A stretch of DNA of 64,000 bases from Adineta ricciae (lineage: Eukaryota > Rotifera > Eurotatoria > Adinetida > Adinetidae): assembly GCA_905250025.1 (NCBI GenBank), contig CAJNOJ010000021.1, forward strand, positions 372,001 to 436,000, in the 5' to 3' direction. Both the position numbers and the translations under genes were made by a program. Below the pieces are notes generated by a model, which worked only from the letters and a program-made list of their open reading frames with translations, had not been told where the DNA came from and ran no database searches. Shown one piece after another: positions 46,161 through 60,049 of this stretch (position 1 is the stretch's first letter; the number at the start of each line of letters is the position of its first letter).

Positions 46161-48447
46161 TTATTGATCGAATGGTGGTTGATACGAACGTATGATTGAC
46201 TCATCAGAAAGGGATATTGCATTGGCGCCAGGGAAACTTGCATAACCGAAATTCTATGAAGCATATGAAAGACGTCGAATTAGTTCGGAAAGAAAAGCAC
46301 TTACAGATATGTTCCAAGTAGGCGCAAATAGTTGAGGGCCGTTAGTAGCGAGAATTTGGGAGAGAAGTTCTAAACTAAGACCATTGGTAGATGGTGGAGG
46401 TAGGGGAAGCGGTGGTAAACGTTCGTTTTTAATCATAGTATATGGATTGATTGTTTCGCAGGGTAGCGAAGATGTCGAGGAAGACGAAATGGAATTATTG
46501 GAGAAATAGTCCATTTCAGTTGAAGATAGTTGAGGAAGTTTTCGTGGATGTTCCAGATGAGGAGATTTACTAGTTTTGATTATGTGTTGATGAGTAGGCG
46601 GAAGACGTTGTGTATCAGAAGTAGGAGCTGTTTCCTTTGTTGACAAAATTTCCGAGAGCTTGCGCCGTAGATTAGCGTTAGTTACACGAAGAGAATCTCG
46701 GCGATGTTTCAATTCATCGAATTGTTTTTTTAAACTAGCATTTTCCGATTTGAACTGGTATAGACACGATAGTAGAGATGAAACATCATGTGGCATGCTT
46801 TGTTGAAGAAGAAAATCGCTGGTCGATTCCCATTCTTGTTCGAGAAATTCTTCTAACGTTTGCGGTGGAAAGGAGCGCGCTGCTTGTTGTGTAGTCGATG
46901 GTTGAGCTAACGGTCGACGCGGATAGAAATCGATTGGAGTCCGATCGGATTTCGACTGACAGTCTTCACCTTTCGCAGGCGCAGATATAGTATTCGACTT
47001 TGAAGGTGAGACCAGAGTTTTCGTTGGAGGACGACCAACAGGTCGAGGACCACCTTCACTTGAGTGTTGACGTTTCTTACGCAGTTGGACATCTTTGGAA
47101 GGTTTTGTTTTTTCGATTATTGGATAATCAACATCATTCTCTTCGGTTCTAGGAGAAGGAAGAACAAAACAAGGAAGAATAACGCTCAGGAATAGAATAG
47201 TCATGCTTGAATTACTTGATTTTCGAGCTTGAAGTTTTCTTAGCTGAATGATTAGGAGATTGTTGTCCAGTGCTACTAATATCAGTTGAGTCTCGTTTGC
47301 TAAACAAAGCAAAATGATTGCTATCGAGTAAAGACGACAATTACTAACCTTTTGTCAAAAGTTGATGACAGTGTATTGCCTTCTTTTTTACTCAACTCAA
47401 CGAATTGAGTTAGGTTATTCAACGAGCCAGTTGGTGTTGGCGTCTGACTAGTCTCATCATTCGACCTCGAACGTTTTTCCTGATTGAATTGTCTATTGAT
47501 TGTTTGCACAGTCTCATCTGTATCCGTTATGTCAATTTTCTCTTTTCCAATCTAAATCATTCGAAATATAGACATTTTGAAAAACAAAACAAAGACTGTA
47601 CCTTTTGATGTTCGAATGATTTGTACTGAAATGCAGGTATTTGTCTGATAAATTTCTGAAACAAAGTCGAATAGAAAAGTTTCCGCTCACAAAACTTTCT
47701 TCTTACGGAAAACTTTGGTTGATGTTGTTCACAATAGATCAGATATTGACAATTGTTCTTTCGTACATCTTCATATAGGAGCCCGACTTGTTGTGCACAG
47801 GTAACATGAAATACTTGCGAACAGTTTTTAACTGTACATTCACAACAAGCACCTTTCATTGCATCGCTATTCAGTCGACCATTCTTCTTACAAATCATAC
47901 ATATCTGTCCGAATCGTGTCGAAGGAACTTTTGACAACATAATCGGTTCCATTGTCGAATCGTTTCCAAATGACGCTTCGGGTATGTAAAGTGCACATAT
48001 TACATGTGCCCAATGCCCGTCCGAAGTTCGCTTCATTGCACCTTCTAACAGCGGACATAATCGACATGGCTAGAAAGAAATGATAAACTAGCTTTCAGTT
48101 CAAACAAAAAAAAATTATACGTACTGCTTGATGTTCGCCTGCTTCACATCGACGACAGTACCAATCGCCGTCCGGGATAGAGACGATACCATAGCAAGCT
48201 AACAACAAAAAAAAGTCGACTTGCTTTAACTTCTCATAGTCCATTTACCTGTGTGGCAAGCCACAGTACATCCTTTGCCATCGCAATAAACAAGTGCATT
48301 ATTTGAGAAACCTTGATCATCCGAACACACACAACAACCGCCAACTAATTCTTCATTATTTACCATTTTGTTACATTGAGAATTAGGCGTCAATTTCGAA
48401 GGGTTTACATGCTGATCTATAGACAAGACTAGTTTAGAACGTTTCAT
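46161..48447 (-). CDS. MLLT10: AF10/AF17 orthologue (DOT1L cofactor)
   Basis: Multi-exon gene. The PHD finger–zinc knuckle–extended PHD module is complete: GGCCVCSDDQGFSNNALVYC, ACYGIVSIPDGDWYCRRCEA, CRLCPLLEGAMKRT, GHWAHVICALYIPEASFGN and VFHVTCAQQVGLLYED. A Ser/Pro-rich middle holds RPVGRPPTK, an AT-hook-like motif. The OM-LZ region is EEFLEQEWESTSDFLLQQSM followed by a leucine zipper (LLSCLYQFKSENASLKKQF). AF10 reads unmodified H3K27 through the PHD module and recruits DOT1L through OM-LZ to methylate H3K79. The last exon splices at 46304/46252 to NFGYASFPGAN, with the stop at 46161-46163. Much shorter than human AF10. Divergent with MGRN1. Confidence 0.9.
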
Positions 48448-48649
48448 TGAGTGTAAATAGAAACGAACGAACGAACGAACAAACGAACGGAACACTCAAC
48501 TGCTTTCCTTTTTTTTCTTCGCATTCATCATTCTAGAGGACCGAACGGTTAATTTCATTGGTGGAGAGGAAAAGCCTCATGGACACGGCGAATTGAATCA
48601 ACGTGATTGATGTTTATTTCTTCTTTTTCTCATAGACGAGTTTTATGAG
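48448..48649. promoter_or_regulatory. compact divergent promoter, AF10 / MGRN1
   Basis: Only 202 bp between opposite start codons. It contains an (AACG)n run at 48461-48490 and, near the MGRN1 side, TTTTTCTCATAG ending 14 bp before ATG 48650. Confidence 0.5.
48461..48490. repeat. (AACG)n tetranucleotide repeat
   Basis: About seven copies of AACG/AACA in the AF10 5' region, 14 bp upstream of its ATG on the minus strand. Confidence 0.8.
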
Positions 48650-50256
48650 ATGGGGATCTATTATAGTTTAATATCAAATTTTTCATCCCCAACGGAACCA
48701 ACAGCTCCGAATGTTCGAATGAATTCCAAACTGAGAAAACGACGCCGTCGACGACACAAACGACATCATCTACTAAATCAATTTTTTCTCGGTTCGAAAC
48801 AGTTTTTAGTTAATACCCAACCAAACACATGTCTTTTCCATGAGTATTACCATTTAAATACAAGAAAAGAGTCCATCAATCCGATACAGTTACACATTTC
48901 ATTTCCGGACAATCATGAATCGACAGTGATACGTCCCGTGCAGTGTACAGTAGCCATACGAAGAGATTCATTGAAATTAGTTCATTGTCAGGACGATTTC
49001 TACACTATTGATTTCATCTTCGATGCAGACCGACCGGTTCAAATCTACAGTAAGCTTTTCTATCCTAATTTCTCAAAGAGTATTGATTTCTTTCAGTCTA
49101 TCTCATGGCACACGAAGTTTCTACGAGTAATAATGGATCATTGTCATATGTATGTTGTAATCAACTAACAGATTCCGATACAGTGAAGCGAGCTTACGTA
49201 TTTAATCGACCTGCTGGCCATGGTCAACTATTTTCATTGATATCCGACGATATTCGTTTTCCTCTGTCGTTACTAAATGATGATCATCATAGTTGCACAG
49301 TGAAGACTCGCGTCTACCCAATTGTCATCGTTTGCCGAGAATTAACTTCCGAAATAACGAAGTAAGATCTTTTGTTTTAGCTGATCACACTTATTTCTTC
49401 GTTTCAAGAACGATTCCGGAGCAAATTGCATCATTTCCAACATTCAATCAGTATCATATTGTTTTGGCGACTATCCGGTCACTTCGATGCAATGATACAA
49501 AGTTGCCGATAACTCCTGATCGCGTGTCCATCCTTTTGCTCAGTCAGAAACATGTATACAATGGAATTGTGTTTAAACTATTTGAATTATATGGTATCGA
49601 GAACTCGCCATCGAAATTCAATTCCAACGATCACCGTACACGGAAAAAGCATTCTCTTGTTCAAATTGTCCCATCGATACCAACAAGCGAAAGCGAACCA
49701 TTTTTGAAACAGTATGTATCAATGGTTTTTTACTTAACCTAAATGTCGATGTAATCTGGGAAAATCATTAATTTCGAACATCCGAACCGACCCATCCACT
49801 TTTTCTTTGTATTTCAGTTCAAATGAGATAAATATCGTGAGAAAATCATCGTCCGAGTTGGATTTAGCATTGAACCCGGCGAGTGAAAGTACGTGTGTGA
49901 TTTGTTTAACTGATAATCGTAATGTTCTTCTACTCCCGTGTCGACACTTCTGTTTATGCGGTTCGTGTGCTGAAAATCTGAAATTTCAATCAGCAAACTG
50001 CCCCATATGTCGCATCCCATTCCGCGCTCTCTTACAAATCGATACATTGTACTCTCGGCGACATCGCTTGCCAGATAACTGTCTCCAAACTCGTGAAGAT
50101 GAAGGCGACGACGACGACGACGATGATGAATTAATGTTTGAAAATATTTCACTTATTGATGCATTGAATCTTTCAACAACGAAATCAACTCATCGAAATC
50201 AACAGAATATTACAACTAATGATATCAAGTATTTCTGTAATGAACATTCAGTTTAG
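48650..50256 (+). CDS. MGRN1: MGRN1/RNF157-type RING E3 ubiquitin ligase
   Basis: The start MGIYYSL provides Gly2 for N-myristoylation, as in MGRN1. The family substrate-binding region is present: VAIRRDSLKLVHCQDDFYTI then DFIFDADRPVQIY, YVFNRPAGHGQLFSL, and TRVYPIVIVCREL. KLFELYGIENSPSK precedes the RING: CVICLTDNRNVLLLPCRHFC, LCGSCAENLKFQSANCPICR and IPFRALLQI. A C-terminal ISLIDALNL matches the family ISLLEALN motif. MGRN1 ubiquitinates TSG101 and melanocortin-pathway receptors in vertebrates. An ATG nine nt upstream of the CDS opens an 8-codon uORF overlapping the start in another frame. Acidic run at about 50101-50130. Confidence 0.9.
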
Positions 50257-52151
50257 GATCTGTGATATTCGGTATATCATCTCGACATTGGAGGTAGATT
50301 TATTTTTTTCTAGGGAACTTTAATATTGAATTGATCCGAGTTTTCTCTTTTATTCATCTTTTTTTGTACAAAGAATACTCTATTTCCTATGATTAATAAT
50401 GAAAATATTTTCGAACAAAAATCTCTTCCTTTTCCTCAGAAAGATCTCGATTTTCGCGTGCGTTCAGTTAATTGAACTAAGAATATCAATGAACGTTCCA
50501 TTTTTTTCCCTTCTAGCGCAGCTTATAATTGCTACATTAACGTTGTTTTTCTAGAAAGACATCAAGAAATGAGCTGTAATAAAGCTAATTTGTTCCTTTT
50601 CCGTTTCCGTTCTACCTGATAATGCCACAAATGAGCCGTGCGAAATCGCAACGTTCGTCGGATCGAATTTCGCCATCTGTATCCTACTTTGCGAAGGCAA
50701 AACCATTTGCCTTGTTATGACAAGATCAAATATAAGAATTTGATCATGTTGCTCGTTATGATAACTTCATTCCGCAAACGCAATACGCTGCTGATCAGAC
50801 AGCGATCGAATAATATTGAAGAGATAGATTTCCGTCTTTCGTTTCCCTCCTTCTTCATTCAATGTTTATTTACACAGTTCTGATCAAAGACGATCATTAG
50901 ACAGAGAATCGAGCAATTAACGTCATATTCGCAGGTAGAAGAGAGCATAAACTAACTAAGAGGATAGAATAACATTGAAAAAGGATCCAGGGAAATCCTT
51001 TAGAATAACACAACTGCCATTTTTCATGCTGGAAATCGAGAGATGAGAAAACGATCGATAGAGCTTATTTTGCCTTCGCGAACTACGTCGGCTGTACGAT
51101 GAAAGAACATACATTTTTTTTCCAGATTGACTTTTGTCCCGTCGACGTTAATGATCCTCATTTAGTGACGACTAACAAGGACAAAAAGGCACTTTGTAAA
51201 GTCCACAATCATTGTCACGATCAGCAATTAGACTTGATGCGATGTTTCTATGCATTGACATAATGTTTGACGTATTATTATTTTTCTCGTCGTCTACTTG
51301 TTCAGGTATATACAGACACACACACATGCATGCAAAAAATTTCTCAATGATGACGTAAATTACTCATCTTTTATATAATTACATTGTTTTTCTAGCGAGC
51401 GAGTGAATAAATGATCAAACATTTTTTGTTAGATGTGAGAGAATTCCTCTACACCTTCTCTTAACGTGACCAGAGAATTAGTTTGTCAACAGAGAAAGAA
51501 AGCGACAACAGATTCCATATGCGTCTATTATGATTTGTTGTCATTGCGTACCTTCGTGTTCGTTTGCACAATAATATATACCGTTTTTCTCGCCTTTGCT
51601 TTTATTGCTTCAGTTGTCTGCTTGAGATACGACGCATATGTGATAGGAACGAGAAGAGAAAAAAAAAAGAACGAGCTCGAGCCGAATGCATGGATACTAT
51701 TACGATATGTATATCGTATGTTCGTTATTGTTTAATGTATCTCACAACAAAGGAAGGAAATTAACATATATTTGAAGTTGTTTGTCACTACTTATTCAAG
51801 GTAAAAACTTTTTCAAACGAAATCAAATTCAATTTTGCCTTTCTCTCTCTCTCTCTCTCGCCAGCAAATCAAACCTAACATTTAACGCCTACGATATTAT
51901 AAATGTGCGTTTTTTCCTGTCTCTCTCTCTCTCTGCCTTTACTCTTTGTACATTACACTCTATTTTTAGATTATTTATTTTGTTTTTATTTCTTCTTTTT
52001 CTCCTTCCTATTTTTTATTAAATCATGTCGATTCATAACATACTGACGTTAGCAACATACATTATTTGTACATAGACACAGCTTTCCCTGCGTGTATATG
52101 TGAGTAAGTATTAATAATCATGACAATATTCATTTATTTGATTTCGACGAA
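50257..52151. other. gene-poor spacer with CT tracts
   Basis: About 1.9 kb between MGRN1 and the CDK gene. It contains (CT)n runs at 51842-51859 and 51919-51934. Open frames at 51466-51735 and 51782-52021 look like chance hydrophobic frames. Confidence 0.4.
51842..51859. repeat. (CT)n microsatellite
   Basis: Pure CT run in the MGRN1-CDK spacer, with a second one at 51919-51934. Confidence 0.8.
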
Positions 52152-55100
52152 ATGCACGTGTTTAGACGAGAAGAAAGAGAGAGAAAAGAAGAAAAAAACA
52201 ATACCAGTATGGAGGTTGGTTCGACAATAGCCAAAGCATTTAAACGATTTACAATACCCCGAAGTACATCAGCGATTGGTTCGTTTCCGGCATCAAACGG
52301 CACGGCGAGTAATAATATCGAAATTAGTATTGACGAATCCATGCCTCCACCATCTGAATCATTAACACATTCGTCGTCAACTGAACACAAACACCCACCT
52401 CTTTCCTACATTCAAAACATTCGTTTAAATCAACAGCACACTCTAGACGAGTCAACTCCGCAACCACATGCATCTACGCCACCCTTACGTGAAAATATTT
52501 CTTCAGTTATGATACGTTCACCATCAGCGGATGAATACACTCCGAAAAAAAGCAAAGTATGTTTGTCTGTAAAAACGAGGACGAAAACAATAACAAATCC
52601 TTTGTTTAGCTTGAATTAACCAGTAAAAAATCCCATGTTGCACGTGATATTAGTTTTGATAACTTGAACGATGTTTCCTCGGATCATTCGCTGCATGAAA
52701 AGTCTCACAAAACCAACGGACATCATCGTTCATCGATCAAATCCTTGCTAACGAAAAAGTTCCATCCCGTTTCGGTTTCAACATCTGTAAATATAACGCC
52801 AAAGCAAAAGAAATCCCGAACTTCATTTCGACCTTTCTCGCACCTCCTCAAACGTAGTCACAGCACGAACACAGACTTGGCGTTGCCAACGAGTCATCCA
52901 ACCATTGAGCTTATTGACCAACGTATCCCATCGAAATCTTCTCAAGAAGCAGAAGTTGCTAATGTCACAAGATCAGCTACGAATACGTTAGGTACAACTG
53001 CAAATACAGGCCTAGTGCCTATATCCGAAGAAGACCATCCCATCCAAAGCAAATTACAAGTCAAAACGAATGATATCGACGAAGCGAATTTAAACCGATC
53101 GGACAGTGGAATATCCACATCTCAACAGACAACCAAGATCACCAATAGTTTCAGTAAGTTTATGATTACATTCATTTTCTATATCGAATATTTATGAAGA
53201 TTCGGATTACCGAATTGAAGGTTACATATTATAAAACTCAGTCATCCCTGTAACACAACTAAATTGCGAATATTTGAAAAGAAATACATATATTGATTTT
53301 CTCTGTCGAACGACGACGGCAGTTTCATGTACTACTATTGTCAATCAGCATTAACGTTTATGCTATCTTCTCGAGACCATGTCAATGATCTCTGTCTTGC
53401 ATTTAACCTTTATCGCTATCATATTGTAATTAGCATATGTTTTTTTTATCTGATGACCCATGTATAAACAACTAGTCAGACGTGAAAAAAAGATTCGCCG
53501 AGTCATTTATCTATGCTTGAGCGAAGCAAACGATCGAATTGTAGATCTTCCAAATGATAGACATGTCCTATTGCCTTCCTAGATATAATCCTATGCAAAT
53601 ATCAGTTGATTTTTTCTTATTCTTCTTATGAAAAGGTGCGTCATCGTCATCATCGCCACCTTCTGGTGCATCGTCGAAATCGAATAAATATTTAAATGTG
53701 AACACTCAATCACAACCACGAGATGATATTATTAGTAAACCACTCAAAGCTTCGTTGTCAATGACAAACAATCCTGTCTCCAGCCAATCAACTCTTCCGC
53801 ATAATATGAATTACCCCAAGCCGACTTTAACAACATCGATTAGTCTATACAATGATGTCAATCATTTGACAGCACCGAATGTCAATAATTCAACAGAACG
53901 ACCTGTTCTTCAGAAAACTTTGTCGTCGCGAGCTGAAGGTGAGACAAATAACGAAAATCAGCCGGTCACAAAAGTGAAAATGCGCGATCACAGTTCGAAA
54001 AAGAAGAAAGGTTTACGTGAACTAAAATCACGTATATCATTACCGCCCGAAATCAAAAGCACGTCGATCGCTCGCACGAATCCACAAGCTTTCGAAACCG
54101 ACAACATTCGATACAAACTCGCTCAACGCTCATCGTACTATCAGATGAATTCCTCGTCAGTTCAAGCGTTCAATGATGTATTAAATCAATCGAATATCTC
54201 GCTTTCTCGTCTCTCACCGCACTCGGCTGGACCAGCAAGTCGAAATGAACATCGCCGTTCGATGTTAGATTTAGGTTTCGGTAAAATTGAATCCTACTCT
54301 CGACTGGAAAAACTCGGCGAAGGTACGTCCAAAGCATGATTACAAAAGAAAAAGGATTCGATTCTTCTCTTCTAATGAATAGGCACTTATGCGACTGTCT
54401 ATAAAGGCACGTCAAATATGGTTAGTGGCTTCGTCGCATTGAAAGAAATCCGACTTGAACAAGAGGAAGGTAAGATTGATAGATGTCAACTAATAACAGG
54501 AGACAGAATGATTAGACTGTCAGAATTCGAGATGACAGTTCGATTTCCGTTTATCAAAATCTCATGACAAATCAGTGATACGAAAAAAAGAAACGAACTT
54601 TCGTCATATTCTAGGTGCACCATGTACCGCACTACGTGAAGTAAGCCTGTTAAAAGGTCTGAAACATAATAACATCGTATGTCTGTACGATATTATCTTT
54701 GATCAAACAACGTTAACATTAGTATTCGAATACGTCGAAAAGGATTTGAAACAATACATGGAAGATTGCTCGAATATTTTGAGCATGAAGAATGTTCGAT
54801 TATTCTTATTCCAGTTGTTACGCGGTTTAGAATATTGTCACGGAAAGAAGATTCTACATCGTGACTTGAAGTAGGACGAAGACTATATTTGTCCTTATTG
54901 CTCTTTTTTTCTTAATTTAGACCTCAAAATCTATTGATTAACGAACGAGGCGAGTTAAAATTAGCTGATTTTGGCCTTGCACGTGTTAAATCATTTCCAA
55001 CCAAGACATATTCGCATGAAGTTGTGACTTTATGGTATCGACCGCCTGATGTTCTGCTTGGCAGTACTGAGTATTCAACTCCGATTGATATCTGGGCAGT

Positions 55101-55548
55101 CGGCTGTATTTTCTATGAGATGGCATGTGGTCGACCATTGTTTGCTGGTACAAAAGTCGAAGAAGAACTATACTTGATCTTTAAATATCTTGGCACACCA
55201 ACGGAACAAACTCTACCCGGTGTCACAACTAAAACAGAATTTCGAGCGTTAAAATTACCATTCTATTTTGGTGAATCATTCACGCGTCTAGCACCACGCT
55301 TGGATACGAATGGAATTGATCTTCTACAGAACTTTCTGCGCTACAATCCTCTTTCTCGAATATCGGCATATGATGCGCTCAGGCATAATTTCTTCGCATG
55401 TTATCCATCTGAAATCTTAAACTTGGGACCACTGCAGTCAGTATTGGATTTAAATGAAGTGACATTAACGAAAGATCACGGTTCGAAACATAATGCAACA
55501 TCGTTGATGAAAAACGCAATTTCGAAACGATCGAGTGTGCATCTGTGA
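52152..55548 (+). CDS. PCTAIRE-type cyclin-dependent kinase (CDK16/17/18)
   Basis: Six or so exons. A Ser/Thr/Pro-rich N-terminal extension of about 530 residues (exons near 52152-52556, 52611-53154 and 53635-54322) precedes the kinase. Motifs: Gly loop [25 protein letters not shown], alphaC helix [20 protein letters not shown], catalytic HRDLKPQN, DFG in [20 protein letters not shown], and [20 protein letters not shown]. The cyclin-binding motif is PCTALRE, one residue from PCTAIRE. Such kinases pair with cyclin Y and act in vesicle transport, neurite growth and spermatogenesis. ATG 52152 is the first in frame; [11 protein letters not shown] at 52209 is an alternative. Intron 53155-53634 (about 480 nt) is unusually long for this window. 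Confidence 0.88.
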
Positions 55549-56038
55549 TGTGTATTGTTTCATGCTTGTCAAACCTCATTGTCTCTTTCTCTTTATACAT
55601 ATGTGTAAATTATCGTACCATCTGATTTTTTCATTCTTCTCTCTTTTTTGCAATTTTTGTTATTTCTGTTTTCTTTTTCGAGACATTCGTAAATAGGATC
55701 CTTTGCATATATAAAATATTTATCTCTCTTACATCCATATGCCATAGAATTTCCTTTTCTTTGTTTTTCTCACAAATGACAAAAACAATCAGAGCAAAGC
55801 AATGCAAATGCAACCTTGTTACATCACATCAATTCTCATTCTTTCAGTACATATCTTTCTTCGAACGAGTTATTCTTGCTCTTAATTATGTGTATACGTG
55901 TATGAAATTGTTTTATTTATAAATACTTTCCGGAAAACAAAACATTTCTCCTGACTTACAAGAATGTAGTTTCATTTTGCTTTTTCTACATTCATATTTC
56001 TAAATGAACCAATAAACTTTAGATTATTTCTTGCTTCA
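55549..56038. other. intergenic spacer
   Basis: About 490 bp, T-rich, between two plus-strand genes. AATAAAC ends shortly before an acceptor-like CTTTAG (about 56022) 16 nt ahead of the NRBF2 ATG. Confidence 0.4.
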
Positions 56039-56872
56039 ATGGAATTTCACGAACCACCGTCACTTCCTCTCGTACGTAGCACTTCGGTCATTCGCGTACA
56101 TGTCTCTGTTTTTCGGCTTTTGCAGGCACATCAACAGATTCGTCTGGGTGATATTCAAGCATCGGCACATAAATGGGCAGTTGCTATGGAATACTATGCG
56201 GCCGCGATAGGTTCGTTGATGTCTTTATCGACCTTTTCATAAAATCTCTTTCAGAATGTTTCAAAGCAATTCAGAACAGTTTGTCAGACGAGAATCTTCG
56301 ATTCACAATTCAAGCTCAGATTACTCAATGTAACAAAACAATTCAAGTCTGCCGATTAAAAGATCGATCAGAACAGGTAAATGAATTCGCACGTGGAAAT
56401 AACTCCTCGGTTTATTTTATATCAGGCAATCAAACTTCAACAAGCGGAGCGTCTATCAAAACTCACGCGAGCACATTCGACATCGAATTTAAATCCATCG
56501 ACGAGATCTAATCGACCAATGACGAGACACAACACCATTCAGTTAGAGAAACATGACGTTTTAAGTGGTATGGACTCGTTTGCAGCGTTTATCTTTCCCA
56601 AACAAACTTCTACGACCGATTCAGCACCGAAAATTGCGAAGAAAAACGAAAAGCATGATGCACATAAAATCGAAGAGCTGCAAATGAGTTACGAAGCATT
56701 GAAAACTCATTTGAAAGCTGCATTTGACGATATCGAACGGCTCAAACATGAGAACAATCAACTGCGTATACAACGCGAAACTAGTACAATTCAAGAACAA
56801 AACGAAATGACACTCTCAACGAATAGCGATGACGATAATGGTACCGAAACGGAGTTAGAAGCGACTTTGTAA
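56039..56872 (+). CDS. NRBF2: NRBF2 (Atg38-like) autophagy PI3K subunit
   Basis: Exon 1 (56039-56071) encodes MEFHEPPSLPL and joins in phase at 56126 to AHQQIRLGDIQASAHKWAV, matching the human start MEVMEGPLNLAHQQ. The N-terminal MIT domain continues AMEYYAAAIECFKAIQNSL. A Ser/Arg-rich linker and a coiled coil (EELQMSYEALKTHLKAAFDD then IERLKHENNQLRIQ) follow, ending in an acidic tail. NRBF2 dimerises through its coiled coil and binds ATG14-VPS34 through MIT to raise PI3-kinase activity at autophagosome initiation sites. The product is about 220 residues, shorter than human (287). Confidence 0.88.
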
Positions 56873-56938
56873 ATATTCTTAAAACACTCCTTATAGTCAC
56901 GAATACACTCATCTGTACTTTTTACAAAATTTTTATGA

Positions 56939-56958
56939 ATATATATATATATATATAT
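56939..56958. repeat. (AT)n microsatellite
   Basis: Alternating A/T run shortly after the NRBF2 stop codon. Confidence 0.8.
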
Positions 56959-57084
56959 CAGATGTTTTCTTTAAACAAGATTAGCCAAAGATAAAACTTC
57001 ATCTGACAAACACACCTTTCAGTTTCTCATGAGACTCATTTTCGACTATAGAAGGCGTACTCATGCTAGCAGGCAATCAGCAAG

Positions 57085-57356
57085 ATGTTGAAAATCTATA
57101 CCGTTGGTATTTTACTCGTTTTGGTAGCGGCCAGTTTCGCCCAAATCAATGATAAATGTCTTCAATGGATTTGTAAGATCGAATCCGGCTGCCGTCCACT
57201 CGGCTGCGCCTGAGATGTCAATTAAAACAAGCCTACTGAATTGATTGCGGTAAACCAGGTGGTTCACGATGCACTGGTGGCCGAACGCCAACCTGCCAAA
57301 AGGCTGCTACCGTTGGATATTGGAATAAAGTTGCTGCATGCTACAACTCTAGTTAA
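57085..57356 (+). pseudogene. i-type (invertebrate) lysozyme pseudogene
   Basis: From ATG 57085 an intact signal peptide (MLKIYTVGILLVLVAASFAQ) leads into CLQWICKIESGCRPLGCA, the conserved start of i-type lysozymes. The frame then hits TGA where Trp or another residue is expected before DVN. The usual SLSCGYFQI segment is missing. After small frame changes a second TGA replaces the Trp/Tyr of the (P)Y-W-IDC motif. Reading resumes as IDCGKPGGSRCTGGRTPTCQ, skips the YARIHNGGP segment, and ends KAATVGYWNKVAACYNSS with TAA at 57354-57356. Intact relatives are secreted peptidoglycan-cleaving enzymes of digestion and immunity. Two stops plus two internal losses mean this copy is inactive. Confidence 0.8.
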
Positions 57357-59641
<2,285 letters not shown>

Positions 59642-60049
59642 TGTTTTTCCTCTTTTGCTTTTTTCTTTCGTGAGACATCCCGCGTCATGTTTGACAAGAA
59701 ACTGTGAACATAGTAATGAAAACGATTAACATTCACTTGTATGTCGAATAACACATTACTGATATCAGTCAAATACCATTCTTTATTTCGTATTCAACAG
59801 GATTATCGCGAAGAATGATGATTCCGAAGATAAGCTAGATGTCGCTTATAAACAATGAAGATATCATCATCTATACGTCAACTCTTCAGATTGGTGAATT
59901 GATCCACCCGTGAAATTCTATATTCTACTTCTGATGAATGAATTTTCGATCAAATCTCATGTCTATATGTCAAGGAATTCCGAATCGAATCGATTCTTTT
60001 CGTTGTTACAGATTATGAACTTCCGAAAAAAAGATAATATGTGATTAGA
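59642..60049. other. intergenic spacer with uORF before MGAT1
   Basis: About 400 bp. TTTTCGTTGTTACAG ends at about 60011, followed by a 10-codon upstream ORF (ATG about 60015 to TGA about 60044) just before the MGAT1 ATG. Confidence 0.45.

Noticed and set aside
48226-48495. Longer AF10 N-terminus starting in the AACG repeat (FRSFVRSFVRF)
   Set aside because: The extra residues come from the tetranucleotide repeat and have no ATG; ATG 48447 is used instead.
51466-52021. Hydrophobic plus-strand frames before the CDK gene
   Set aside because: They arise from CT/TTT-rich tracts, with no splice sites or family resemblance.
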